From Bacteroidota bacterium (GTDB lineage: Bacteria; Bacteroidota; Bacteroidia; B-17B0; Aurantibacillaceae), in the NCBI GenBank assembly GCA_021323535.1, contig JAJONO010000001.1, positions 79,535 through 143,534 of the forward strand: DNA of 64,000 nucleotides, read 5' to 3'. The translations under genes and the position numbers were made by a program. The notes below the pieces were generated by a model, which did no database searches, was not told the DNA's origin, and worked only from the letters and a program-made list of their open reading frames with translations. This document shows, one piece after another, positions 52,522 through 60,696 of the stretch (the stretch's first letter is position 1; the number at the start of each line of letters is the position of its first letter).

Positions 52522-54597
52522 ATGAAAATAAAACGCCTGCTCATATTTCTGGCCCTCTTTTGTTTTGCGCAAACGAAAGCGCAGAACAGAGATTCTATAC
52601 GTAATGTCAGTAATGATCTTACACAGCCCGACACTATGCGTCTGAAAGCTATGTACAAGCTGGCATGGTCTTACATCTTTGAAATACCTGATTCTTCCCT
52701 GGCTATTAGTGAAAAGCTCTATAGTTTTGCTCTGGAGTGCAACAGTAAAAAATACCAGGCACAGGCGTTAAAGATCATTACGAAAGCCTTATACTTTAAA
52801 GGAAATTTTCCACTCGCGCTCGAATACACATTTAAAAACCTGAAAGTAAACGAAGAAATCAAGGACAAACGTGGCATTGCTGATTCTTACAATATGCTTG
52901 GAAACATTAACCACATGCAGGGCGAATCGGAAAAGGCCCTCGAATTTCACCGTAAAAGCTTAAAGATAAAACAGGAAATAAATTACCGTGAAGGAATTGC
53001 CGGAACCTATAACAACATTGGCAATGTTTATTTACAGGATGGTAAAAAAGAAGAGGCTCTGGATAATTTTCTTAAAGGATTAAAAGTATTTGAGGAACTC
53101 GGGCAACCACACAACATTGCCGGGGCCAACATTAACATTGCCGAAGTATATGCCTCGATGGGCAACACTGAAAAAGCTATGGAACATTACACCATTACAA
53201 AAAAGATCGCGGAAGAAATAAAGGAAAATAATTTAATGTCGAACGTGCTTGCAGGAATTGGTCTTATTTATCTGAAGCAAGGCGATCTTAACAAAGCAAA
53301 ATCGTTTTGTGAAGAAGGTTATAAAATGGCCAGCGAAATGAATGTGCTCGGTCAGATAGAAGCTAACTGCGACTGCCTTTACAAAGTGTACTCGCAGTTA
53401 GGCGATTTCAGGAAAGCGTTTCAATACCACCAGGAATTTATTGCCTCACGTGATAGCCTGAGAAATGAAGACAGGAGCCGCGAAATTACAAGCAAGATGT
53501 TCCAGTTTACCTATGAGAAAAAAGCCGCGGCAGACAGTGTTCGTAATGCCGATCTTCAGAAAGTAAAAGACACGCAACAACAGGCAGAACTGAAACAGGA
53601 AGCAACGCAACGTTACGCTCTTTATGTCATTCTCGTATTAGTGGGGATTTTTGCAGTGTTCATGTTCAACAGGTTTAAATTTTCACAGAAACAGAACAAG
53701 ATCATTGAATCACAAAAAGCCGAAGTGGAAAACCAGAAACACATCATCGAAGAAAAGAACAAAGAGGTGATGGACTCTATTCATTATGCCAAACGTATCC
53801 AGCAAACACTTCTCGCCGGTGATGTCATGCTTAAAAGTAATCTGGCGGAATATTTTATTTTCTTTCAGCCGAAAGATATTGTGAGCGGCGATTTCTATTG
53901 GAGTACAGTTGTTCAAAGTAGTTTAAATAATTTAAAAATTGATCGAAGCGATCCTGCCACTTTAAACAATTTTAAACCATCTTTAAATCATGAACATTTC
54001 TACTTTGCGGTTTGTGATAGTACAGGCCACGGCGTTCCCGGAGCATTCATGAGTTTATTGAATATTTCTTTTCTCAACGAAGCCATCAACGAAAAAATAC
54101 TTCGTCAGCCAAATGATATTCTTGACCATGTCAGAAAAAGATTAATTGAATCTCTTCACAGCGACAATAACGACCAGGGCTCTAAAGACGGAATGGATTG
54201 TTCTTTACTTTGTTTTGAAAAAGAGGGAAACAAAACCATGCTTCATTTTTCATGCGCAAACAATCCTCTTATTTTTATACGTGATGGTAAATTAATTGAT
54301 TTTTCGTTCGACAGAATGTCGGTTGGACAATCGCCCAAAGAAGACCAACCATTTACTATGAACAGCATCGAATTACAAAAAGGAGATGTGATCTATGCCT
54401 TTACCGACGGATACTCCGACCAGTTTGGTGGCGCCAAGGGCAAAAAATTCAAATACAAAAAGCTGGTAGAGACTTTACAGGCTAACGCATCACTGAACAT
54501 GCAACAACAAAAAGAAATTTTCGCTTCAACGTTTAATGAATGGAAAGGAAACCTGGAGCAATTGGATGATGTTTTGCTAGTTGGAATAAAAGTCTAA
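52522..54597 (+). CDS. TPR - transmembrane - SpoIIE (PP2C) phosphatase 3
   Basis: 691 residues. Signal peptide (1-20), TPR repeats (about 40-310, e.g. GTYNNIGNVYLQDGKKEEALDNF), coiled coil, transmembrane helix (about 368-387), DSIHYAKRIQQTLLA linker, and SpoIIE domain (about 435-691) with DIVSGDFYWS, CDSTGHGVPGAFMSLL and TDGYSDQFGG. It carries the longest insert (about 28 residues) between DFYWS and CDSTGHG. That insert is AT-rich in DNA and contains a 15-mer of the repeat seen at 26791-26805. The gene is probably the second of an operon with the dehydrogenase. Confidence 0.92.
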   Translation: MKIKRLLIFLALFCFAQTKAQNRDSIRNVSNDLTQPDTMRLKAMYKLAWSYIFEIPDSSLAISEKLYSFALECNSKKYQAQALKIITKALYFKGNFPLALEYTFKNLKVNEEIKDKRGIADSYNMLGNINHMQGESEKALEFHRKSLKIKQEINYREGIAGTYNNIGNVYLQDGKKEEALDNFLKGLKVFEELGQPHNIAGANINIAEVYASMGNTEKAMEHYTITKKIAEEIKENNLMSNVLAGIGLIYLKQGDLNKAKSFCEEGYKMASEMNVLGQIEANCDCLYKVYSQLGDFRKAFQYHQEFIASRDSLRNEDRSREITSKMFQFTYEKKAAADSVRNADLQKVKDTQQQAELKQEATQRYALYVILVLVGIFAVFMFNRFKFSQKQNKIIESQKAEVENQKHIIEEKNKEVMDSIHYAKRIQQTLLAGDVMLKSNLAEYFIFFQPKDIVSGDFYWSTVVQSSLNNLKIDRSDPATLNNFKPSLNHEHFYFAVCDSTGHGVPGAFMSLLNISFLNEAINEKILRQPNDILDHVRKRLIESLHSDNNDQGSKDGMDCSLLCFEKEGNKTMLHFSCANNPLIFIRDGKLIDFSFDRMSVGQSPKEDQPFTMNSIELQKGDVIYAFTDGYSDQFGGAKGKKFKYKKLVETLQANASLNMQQQKEIFASTFNEWKGNLEQLDDVLLVGIKV

Positions 54598-54637
54598 TGG
54601 AAAATGTAAGAGGGAAAATGGAAAATGTATTACCGCA

Positions 54638-55054
54638 TTAGATATTGGTTCTTATTTCATTTACTTTTTCTTTTAATCCCACATAAAGTTCATTGATATC
54701 AACGGTTTCATTTGCTTCGATTCTCTTTGATATCATTGTTAAAGGAAAAAGTATTATAGTTGTATCGGGTAATTGAATCGCCGGATCTGTGCCATACTCA
54801 TCTTCAACCTGAACCCAAATAAAATTCATGTCCTGAATAAGTGTATCTCCTAAAGTTATTCCCAGGCACTGCAATTTAACTTTGTCTTTTTTGTCAATCC
54901 AATTTGATTTCAAAATAGTGTCCAATAAAGTTAATTTACCTTTAACAGAATCATATTCATTTAAATTCTCCGGAGTATAGTGATTTCTAACCCAATCTCT
55001 TTTTGCTTTAATAGATTGAGCCATTTCGTCTGTCAACTCTGAAATTTTCTGCAT
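54638..55054 (-). CDS. DUF3806-like protein
   Basis: 138 residues, soluble, no signal peptide. LQCLGITLGDTLIQDMNFIWVQVEDEYGTDPAIQLPDTT and the following PLTMISKRIEANETVDI, split here over adjacent parts, agree with DUF3806. The N-terminal 50 residues are helical. The function of this family is unknown. It is a single gene. The stretch 55060-55125 before it holds CTCTGCG repeats. Confidence 0.72.
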   Translation of the reverse strand: MQKISELTDEMAQSIKAKRDWVRNHYTPENLNEYDSVKGKLTLLDTILKSNWIDKKDKVKLQCLGITLGDTLIQDMNFIWVQVEDEYGTDPAIQLPDTTIILFPLTMISKRIEANETVDINELYVGLKEKVNEIRTNI

Positions 55055-55130
55055 GAGTGAATGTTATTAATAAAACCAGGATAAACCTCTGCGTTTTCTG
55101 CCCTCTTCTGCGACCTCTGCGAGAACCTAT

Positions 55131-56492
55131 CTACGGTTTCATCTTGCTTTCCTTCACCTCGCTAAACGAAGGCCAGTTATTATGATGCCAGTTGGCGATC
55201 ACCGTTCCGTCTTTCATCAGCATCAACCCCGGGTTACTGCGGATCATGGTTTTAAGAACGATCATGTCAACCGTTACGAAATCACATTCGATACCCGTTT
55301 TCTTTTTGAACGCATTAATATCAGATTTGCCGCTTGCCGACATGGCAATTACTTTATACTTCTCACCCGTTGCGAGTTTGATAAAGTCCTTGATCTTGGC
55401 GCAAAGTTCAGGGTCTGTTTCTGTCTTTTTAATATCGTACATAATGAGCCAGAAACTGTAATTCTTTTCATTTAAAACAAGATCCGAAATATTATTCCCT
55501 GAAGTATCATTTACAGTGAAATCAGTTATTCTCGGAGGATTCACGGCCTCACTGATGAGTTTATTTTCAGTCGCCTTCCATTTCCAGTTCAGAGTATCTT
55601 CCCATATTTTGGACTTCATATACTCGTCCTGTTTCATTTCTCTTAATTTGGTAGTGTCTTTTAAATTCATGTATACCAGAACAGATTCGTAGACGGGATC
55701 TTTATAGCCAGCCCCCTTCTCCATGTTCTTCTTAATATTATCCCCAGGCGCATAAGCTCTGAAATCGAGTGGTGGTAAATTTCTGTAAGCATAGACCGGG
55801 AACCCAATCGAGAAAATTGTCCCTAAAAGGAACAGTAGACTCACAATCATTGGTGGTAAAAACTCTTTGATATTTTCTTTTCCTGCAAAAAGAATAGCGA
55901 TGGCTATCATTAAGATGACATCCTTCCAAAAACTTTCCCATGGCCTTAGTTTTAAAAAATCGCCAAAACAACCACAGTGTGTTACTTTATTATAACACGC
56001 CGAATAAAAAGTTAAGAACGTGAAGAAAGCGATCTGGGCTAACAGTAACCATAAAGTGAGATTCTTTTTCATGCCGAGAAGAAGCATCACACCTAAAATA
56101 ATTTCACTGGCGCAGATGATAATGGCCAATGGCAACGAAATATGCGCGAACCATTCAAAGAATCCCCAACCTGTGTCAAGCTTAAAAACCTCGAAATATT
56201 CTTCCAGCTTATAGGAAAACCCGAGTGGATCGTTGGCCTTAATGAATCCTGAGAAAATAAATAATCCACCCACAAAAATCCTGACGATCTGGGTGAACCA
56301 GTTAAAGATAGTACTCATGGAACCCTTAGCTGTGGCCAGCCACGGGAAAATGTTAATGATCACCAGCATGGTGGCGAGGAGGATGCCAAGTGTTTGCTTA
56401 CTGAAACATGGCGGACAGGTAAGATATAACAAAGCCGCCAGTCCTGCCGACCAGATCAGCTTGAAGAGTTTGGAGGATAAAAAGTTTTTCAT
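55131..56492 (-). CDS. BT_3928-type membrane protein with DoxX/MauE domain
   Basis: 453 residues. Membrane segments at about 12-30, 38-52, 68-90, 122-145, 150-170, 195-210 and 215-235. FVGGLFIFSGFIKANDPLGFSYKLEEYF is the MauE/DoxX-like start, and HCGCFGDFLKLRPWESFWKD is the conserved block with Cys pair. A soluble C-terminal part (about 240-453) ends GLMLMKDGTVIANWHHNNWPS, which is thioredoxin-like in style. Homologues are widespread in Bacteroidota and may act in periplasmic redox chemistry. The role is unproven. Confidence 0.85.
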   Translation of the reverse strand: MKNFLSSKLFKLIWSAGLAALLYLTCPPCFSKQTLGILLATMLVIINIFPWLATAKGSMSTIFNWFTQIVRIFVGGLFIFSGFIKANDPLGFSYKLEEYFEVFKLDTGWGFFEWFAHISLPLAIIICASEIILGVMLLLGMKKNLTLWLLLAQIAFFTFLTFYSACYNKVTHCGCFGDFLKLRPWESFWKDVILMIAIAILFAGKENIKEFLPPMIVSLLFLLGTIFSIGFPVYAYRNLPPLDFRAYAPGDNIKKNMEKGAGYKDPVYESVLVYMNLKDTTKLREMKQDEYMKSKIWEDTLNWKWKATENKLISEAVNPPRITDFTVNDTSGNNISDLVLNEKNYSFWLIMYDIKKTETDPELCAKIKDFIKLATGEKYKVIAMSASGKSDINAFKKKTGIECDFVTVDMIVLKTMIRSNPGLMLMKDGTVIANWHHNNWPSFSEVKESKMKP

Positions 56493-56579
56493 GACGTTAT
56501 GCTTTGCAGCTAATTTAGTAGAGATATTCTCTGTATGGCCGCAAGTTAAATATTTTTAACTAAGATCGGACTGTTAATT

Positions 56580-58541
56580 TCAGATTCTGACCCCCAATAC
56601 AAGGATGTCGTCGATTTGCTCGTTCTTGCCCTTCCAGTCTTCCATCTCCTTCTCAAGATGTTGTTTTAACTCGGCAAGAGGAAGATGACTCTTTTCAAGG
56701 ATAAGTGTCTCCAACCTCTTGTATTTATACTTCTTGTTTTTTGGTCCTCCGAACTGATCGGCATATCCATCAGTAAACATAATAATGAGATCGTTTTCGG
56801 CTAATTCAAAACTATTAAGCGAAAAAGGTTGTATTTCGCCATGATGTTTCCCGACCGGAAATTTATTTGGCTTAAGTACTATGTTGGTTTTATCGCGAAT
56901 GATCCATACAGGATTATTTGCCGCCGCCATCTCCAGGTGTTTTCCTTTGATTTTGATCAGCGCGGCATCCATACCGTCTTTATTATTACTCAGGCTGAAA
57001 TTATCAATGAGCTGGGTTCTGAGTTCGTTAAGAATAAGATCAGGCCTGGTTATCTGTTTATATGAAATGGTTTCTTTGAGAAATGTAATTCCAAGAAGAC
57101 TCATGAACGCGCCCGGAACACCATGGCCCGTACAATCGGCGCACATGATCATAAATTCCTTTTGGCCTGCGGCCGCCGTGGTCCCGGTAGTTGCCGGGAC
57201 GGAGGAGGCCCAGAAAAAGTCGCCACTCACAATGTCCTTTGGCTTATACAAAATGAAATGATCCTTTAAATTAGAACTGAAGACCTGTTCGCTGGTAAGC
57301 AAGCTCTGCTGAATGTTTCTCGCGTAATTGATGCTGTCGGTAATCTCTTTATTTTTTTCTTCGATCACTTTATTTTTATGGCTAAGCACAACGCCGGTTC
57401 GTTTACTTACCCTGTAACTCCTGAAAATAACAATAGCCGCAATGATTGCCATCAGCAAAGCGATTCCTGAAAAAAGAATGAAACCATTTTTCTTAGAGTT
57501 TTCAGCTTCGGCTATCTTGAGATTATTTTCTTTTTGTTTTAATTCAGCATCCTTTTTATCACTCTCATATTTCGATTGAAGTTCTTTGTATTCCGATGTC
57601 AGCTCTTCTTTTCCTATGGAATCTTCGGCAGCTCTGAGACGTTTGTAATAATGAAGTGCCAGCACCGTGTTCTTTTTAGCGTCGTATACTTCGGCTAATT
57701 GAGATAAACCCTCCTTAAACGTTTTTCCGTTCCTGGTTCTTATTCCCTCATCTAAAACTCTATTTGAATAGAAGACCGCGCTGTCGAACTGGCCCATGTG
57801 TTTAAATACAATGCTTATGTTATTGTAAGAGGAGCCTAACGTTTTGTCTTTTACCTTGATTTTAAGTGCGAGCGATTTTCTCAGAAAAGAAAGCGCCTTA
57901 TCGAATTCTTTTTTGTTCTTGTAAGTAAGACCCAGATTATTATACGTAAGAGCTGTATGCTGAAGATCCAGTTTTGTTTCACTGATCGTGAGAGCATTCT
58001 CATGATAGAACAGGGCCGAGTCGAGAAGCAGATCGGTTTTATACATGTTACCCAGAAGTGTATAATTTTCCCATAATACTGTTGGATCCTGTAGCTGACG
58101 GGCATATTTAAGGGAAATGTGGCAGTGATTAATGGCCACTTTAAAATTTTCATTGATCTTGTTCACATAAGCCATTTTGTATCTCACATACATGATAGCT
58201 GTTTTATCATTGCAACTGTCGGCAACTCTAAGTGCAACAATTAAATGATCCAGGGCTTTTTGCGGACTTTCTTTCTGTGCGTGAAACGACCCTACTTTAT
58301 AATAACAGAAAGAACGGATAAAACAATCTTTGCTGTTTCTGAAATTAAGAATTTCGTTGAGAAGAGAATCAGAACTGGTACTGGTGAGTTTTTTATTGGC
58401 TGATGCTTTATAAAGCAACTCAATTTTAGCGCTGTCGTTTTTTGTCCTCGCTAATCTTACGCGGAGAGAATCGAGCACCGAGCTAAAAGCGTGTGAACAT
58501 GTTAAGAGAAAAAATATAGATAATATCCCTTTTTTAAGCAT
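56580..58541 (-). CDS. TPR - transmembrane - SpoIIE (PP2C) phosphatase 4
   Basis: 653 residues. Signal peptide (1-20), TPR array (about 40-310), coiled coil, transmembrane helix (about 358-378), DSINYARNIQQSLLT linker, and SpoIIE domain (about 420-653) with DIVSGDFFWA, CADCTGHGVPGAFMSLLG and TDGYADQFGG. Between DFFWA and CADCTGHG it has the insert SSVPATTGTTAAAGQKE. The DNA for that insert contains a perfect inverted repeat, GTCCCGG-TAGTTG-CCGGGAC (57181-57200). It overlaps the DUF1599 gene by 8 bp and is probably co-transcribed with it. Confidence 0.92.
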   Translation of the reverse strand: MLKKGILSIFFLLTCSHAFSSVLDSLRVRLARTKNDSAKIELLYKASANKKLTSTSSDSLLNEILNFRNSKDCFIRSFCYYKVGSFHAQKESPQKALDHLIVALRVADSCNDKTAIMYVRYKMAYVNKINENFKVAINHCHISLKYARQLQDPTVLWENYTLLGNMYKTDLLLDSALFYHENALTISETKLDLQHTALTYNNLGLTYKNKKEFDKALSFLRKSLALKIKVKDKTLGSSYNNISIVFKHMGQFDSAVFYSNRVLDEGIRTRNGKTFKEGLSQLAEVYDAKKNTVLALHYYKRLRAAEDSIGKEELTSEYKELQSKYESDKKDAELKQKENNLKIAEAENSKKNGFILFSGIALLMAIIAAIVIFRSYRVSKRTGVVLSHKNKVIEEKNKEITDSINYARNIQQSLLTSEQVFSSNLKDHFILYKPKDIVSGDFFWASSVPATTGTTAAAGQKEFMIMCADCTGHGVPGAFMSLLGITFLKETISYKQITRPDLILNELRTQLIDNFSLSNNKDGMDAALIKIKGKHLEMAAANNPVWIIRDKTNIVLKPNKFPVGKHHGEIQPFSLNSFELAENDLIIMFTDGYADQFGGPKNKKYKYKRLETLILEKSHLPLAELKQHLEKEMEDWKGKNEQIDDILVLGVRI

Positions 58542-59079
58542 CTCCGGTATTAAGTTTTATCAACGCAAATACTGAATAATTGATCATATCCATGTAGTTG
58601 GCATCGACTCCTTCGCTGATAATGGTCTGGCCTTTATTATCCTCGATCTGCTTTACCCTGAAGATCTTCATGAGTATAAGATCGGTAAGTGAACTCATTC
58701 TCATATCCCTCCAGGCCTCGCCGTAATCGTGGTTTTTATCCAACATTAATTGTCTTGTAATACCAATGTGTTTGTTATAAAGCGCCTCTACTTCGGCATA
58801 AGGAAGATCGACCCTGGTATCGTCTTTCAGCTCAAGTTGTATGAGCGCAATGGCGCAATAGTTAATAATTCCTATATATTCACCTTTAATATCGTCTCCC
58901 ACTTTCTGGGTTCCTTTTTCTTCTATACTTTTAATGCGCTGTGCTTTGATAAAGATCTGGTCGGTTAAAGAAGTGGGCCTTAAATTGCGCCATGCAGTTC
59001 CATAGTCCTTCATCTTTTTTAAAAAGATATCTTTGCATTGAGAAATGGCTGCGTCGTATTGTTGAGATGTAGTTTGCAT
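58534..59079 (-). CDS. DUF1599 protein
   Basis: About 181 residues from the ATG at 59079 (MQTTSQQYDAAI), preferred over the upstream start because the folP gene starts 6 bp further on. Two matching halves (about 10-80 and 95-170) each contain a YGxAWRxxRxxSLTDxIxxK element: YGTAWRNLRPTSLTDQIFIK and YGEAWRDMRMSSLTDLILMK. It is an internal duplication typical of DUF1599, a family found beside folP in Bacteroidota. Function unknown. Confidence 0.9.
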   Translation of the reverse strand: MQTTSQQYDAAISQCKDIFLKKMKDYGTAWRNLRPTSLTDQIFIKAQRIKSIEEKGTQKVGDDIKGEYIGIINYCAIALIQLELKDDTRVDLPYAEVEALYNKHIGITRQLMLDKNHDYGEAWRDMRMSSLTDLILMKIFRVKQIEDNKGQTIISEGVDANYMDMINYSVFALIKLNTGDA

Positions 59080-59085
59080 AAAATT

Positions 59086-59943
59086 ATGAGCAATAAAATT
59101 AACGAAATAAAACAAACTGAATATAATTGCAACGGTAAATCATTAACATTTATTAAACCTTTGTTAATGGGCATTGTGAATGTAACTCCCGATAGTTTTT
59201 ACGACGGCGGCAAATACGATACAGTCACGGATATTTTGCGTGATGTGGAAGAAAAAGTAAAGAACGGTGCCGATATCATTGACATTGGCGCGGCTTCTTC
59301 CCGTCCGGGCTCCACCGAAATTACAGAAGATGAAGAATGGAAACGCCTTGAACCTGTGATCAGGGAAGTAAGAAAGAATTTTCCATCCTCCTTTATAAGC
59401 ATTGATACCTATCGCAGCAGCATTGCTAAAAGAAGTGTTTCGGAAGGAGCAGACATTATTAACGACATCAGCGCCGGGGATCTTGATGAAAACATGTTTT
59501 TTACAGTGGCAAAGCTCAACGTTCCGTACATTCTCATGCACATGCAGGGAACACCAAAAACCATGCAAGTATATCCTGATTACGAAAATGTCGTTACAGA
59601 AGTCGTGGAAAATTTCAGGATAAAACTATCTAAACTTCAGGATTTAGATTTTGACAAGATCATACTTGATCCTGGCTTCGGTTTCGGAAAAAATACCGGA
59701 CATAATTTTAGTCTTCTGAAACATTTAAATGCGATCGTTAGCCTTGGGTATCCAGTACTGGCAGGTATTTCAAGAAAAAGTATGATCAACAAAGTGATTG
59801 GTACCAATCCGGTAACCTCGCTCAATGGGACCACTGTTCTTAATACGATAGCGTTAATGAACGGGGCCTCCATTCTCAGGGTTCACGATATTACCGAAGC
59901 AAAACAAGCTATTGAATTAGTAGAATTTTATAAAAATATTTAA
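59086..59943 (+). CDS. folP: Dihydropteroate synthase
   Basis: About 285 residues from the ATG at 59086 (MSNKINEIKQ). The TIM-barrel motifs are all present: MGIVNVTPDSFYDGG, DIGAASSRPGS, IDTYRSSIAKRS, ISAGDLDENMF, LDPGFGFGKNTGHN, AGISRKSMI and LRVHDITEA. The enzyme joins 6-hydroxymethyl-dihydropterin pyrophosphate and p-aminobenzoate in folate synthesis and is the target of sulfonamides. It is divergent from DUF1599 (6-bp gap), a conserved arrangement in this phylum. The DUF4159 gene follows after 6 bp. Confidence 0.95.
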   Translation: MSNKINEIKQTEYNCNGKSLTFIKPLLMGIVNVTPDSFYDGGKYDTVTDILRDVEEKVKNGADIIDIGAASSRPGSTEITEDEEWKRLEPVIREVRKNFPSSFISIDTYRSSIAKRSVSEGADIINDISAGDLDENMFFTVAKLNVPYILMHMQGTPKTMQVYPDYENVVTEVVENFRIKLSKLQDLDFDKIILDPGFGFGKNTGHNFSLLKHLNAIVSLGYPVLAGISRKSMINKVIGTNPVTSLNGTTVLNTIALMNGASILRVHDITEAKQAIELVEFYKNI

Positions 59944-59949
59944 TTTTAG

Positions 59950-60654
59950 ATGATGAGTTTCTCTGCACATAGATCCAAACTAAAGAAGTTCTTTTTATTT
60001 TCTCTGGTTGTTATTCTGTTTTCGTCCTTTAAAACCAATCCGCCTCCATCCTACCAGATCGCCCTTTTAAAATACAATGGTGGTGGCGATTGGTACGCTA
60101 ATCTTGAAACTTCACTTCCTAACCTGATCAAATTCTGCAACGATAATCTTAAAATGAATATCCATCCCGAACAGGCCATTGTGGATGCGGGAAGTTCTGA
60201 AATTTATAATTACCCTTTCATTCACATGACAGGCCATGGCAACGTGATCTTCTCCAACAGTGAAGCCGAAAATCTGCGAAATTATATGCTTGGGGGAGGT
60301 TTTCTTCACATCAGCGATAATTACGGTATGGATAAATTCATCCGTACCCAGATGAAAAAAGTATTTCCTGAACTCGATTTTGTTGAACTTCCTTTCGAAC
60401 ATCCCATCTATCATCAGAAGTTTGATTTTTCGGCCGGACTACCAAAAATTCACGAACACGATAACAAACCACCTCAGGGTTTTGGCCTGATCTATAAAGG
60501 CAGGCTGGTTTGCTTTTATGATTTCGAATGCGACCTAGGCGATGGTTGGGAAAGCGCTGAAATACATAAGAACAGCGAGGAAACACGCACTAAAGCTCTG
60601 AGAATGGGCGCTAATATTCTTACCTATGCCTTTCTTGGCTTCGATAAAAAATAA
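59950..60654 (+). CDS. DUF4159 secreted/anchored protein
   Basis: 234 residues. An N-terminal hydrophobic segment (about 15-30) suggests export or anchoring. The DUF4159 core (about 40-230) shows YNGGGDWYANLETSLPNLIKF, MTGHGNVIFS, LGGGFLHISDNYGMDKF, ELPFEHPIYH and RMGANILTYAFLG. The family is thought to be related to glutamine amidotransferase-like folds and is often near MoxR-associated genes. Here it sits directly after folP, in place of the diadenylate cyclase gene often found there. Confidence 0.87.
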   Translation: MMSFSAHRSKLKKFFLFSLVVILFSSFKTNPPPSYQIALLKYNGGGDWYANLETSLPNLIKFCNDNLKMNIHPEQAIVDAGSSEIYNYPFIHMTGHGNVIFSNSEAENLRNYMLGGGFLHISDNYGMDKFIRTQMKKVFPELDFVELPFEHPIYHQKFDFSAGLPKIHEHDNKPPQGFGLIYKGRLVCFYDFECDLGDGWESAEIHKNSEETRTKALRMGANILTYAFLGFDKK

Positions 60655-60696
60655 CATGACTGTAACTTTTGCTAATACACAAACGTCTTTGTTGTG

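Noticed and set aside
59038-59085. Longer start for folP
   Set aside because: It overlaps the divergent DUF1599 start. The ATG at 59086 gives the usual DHPS length.
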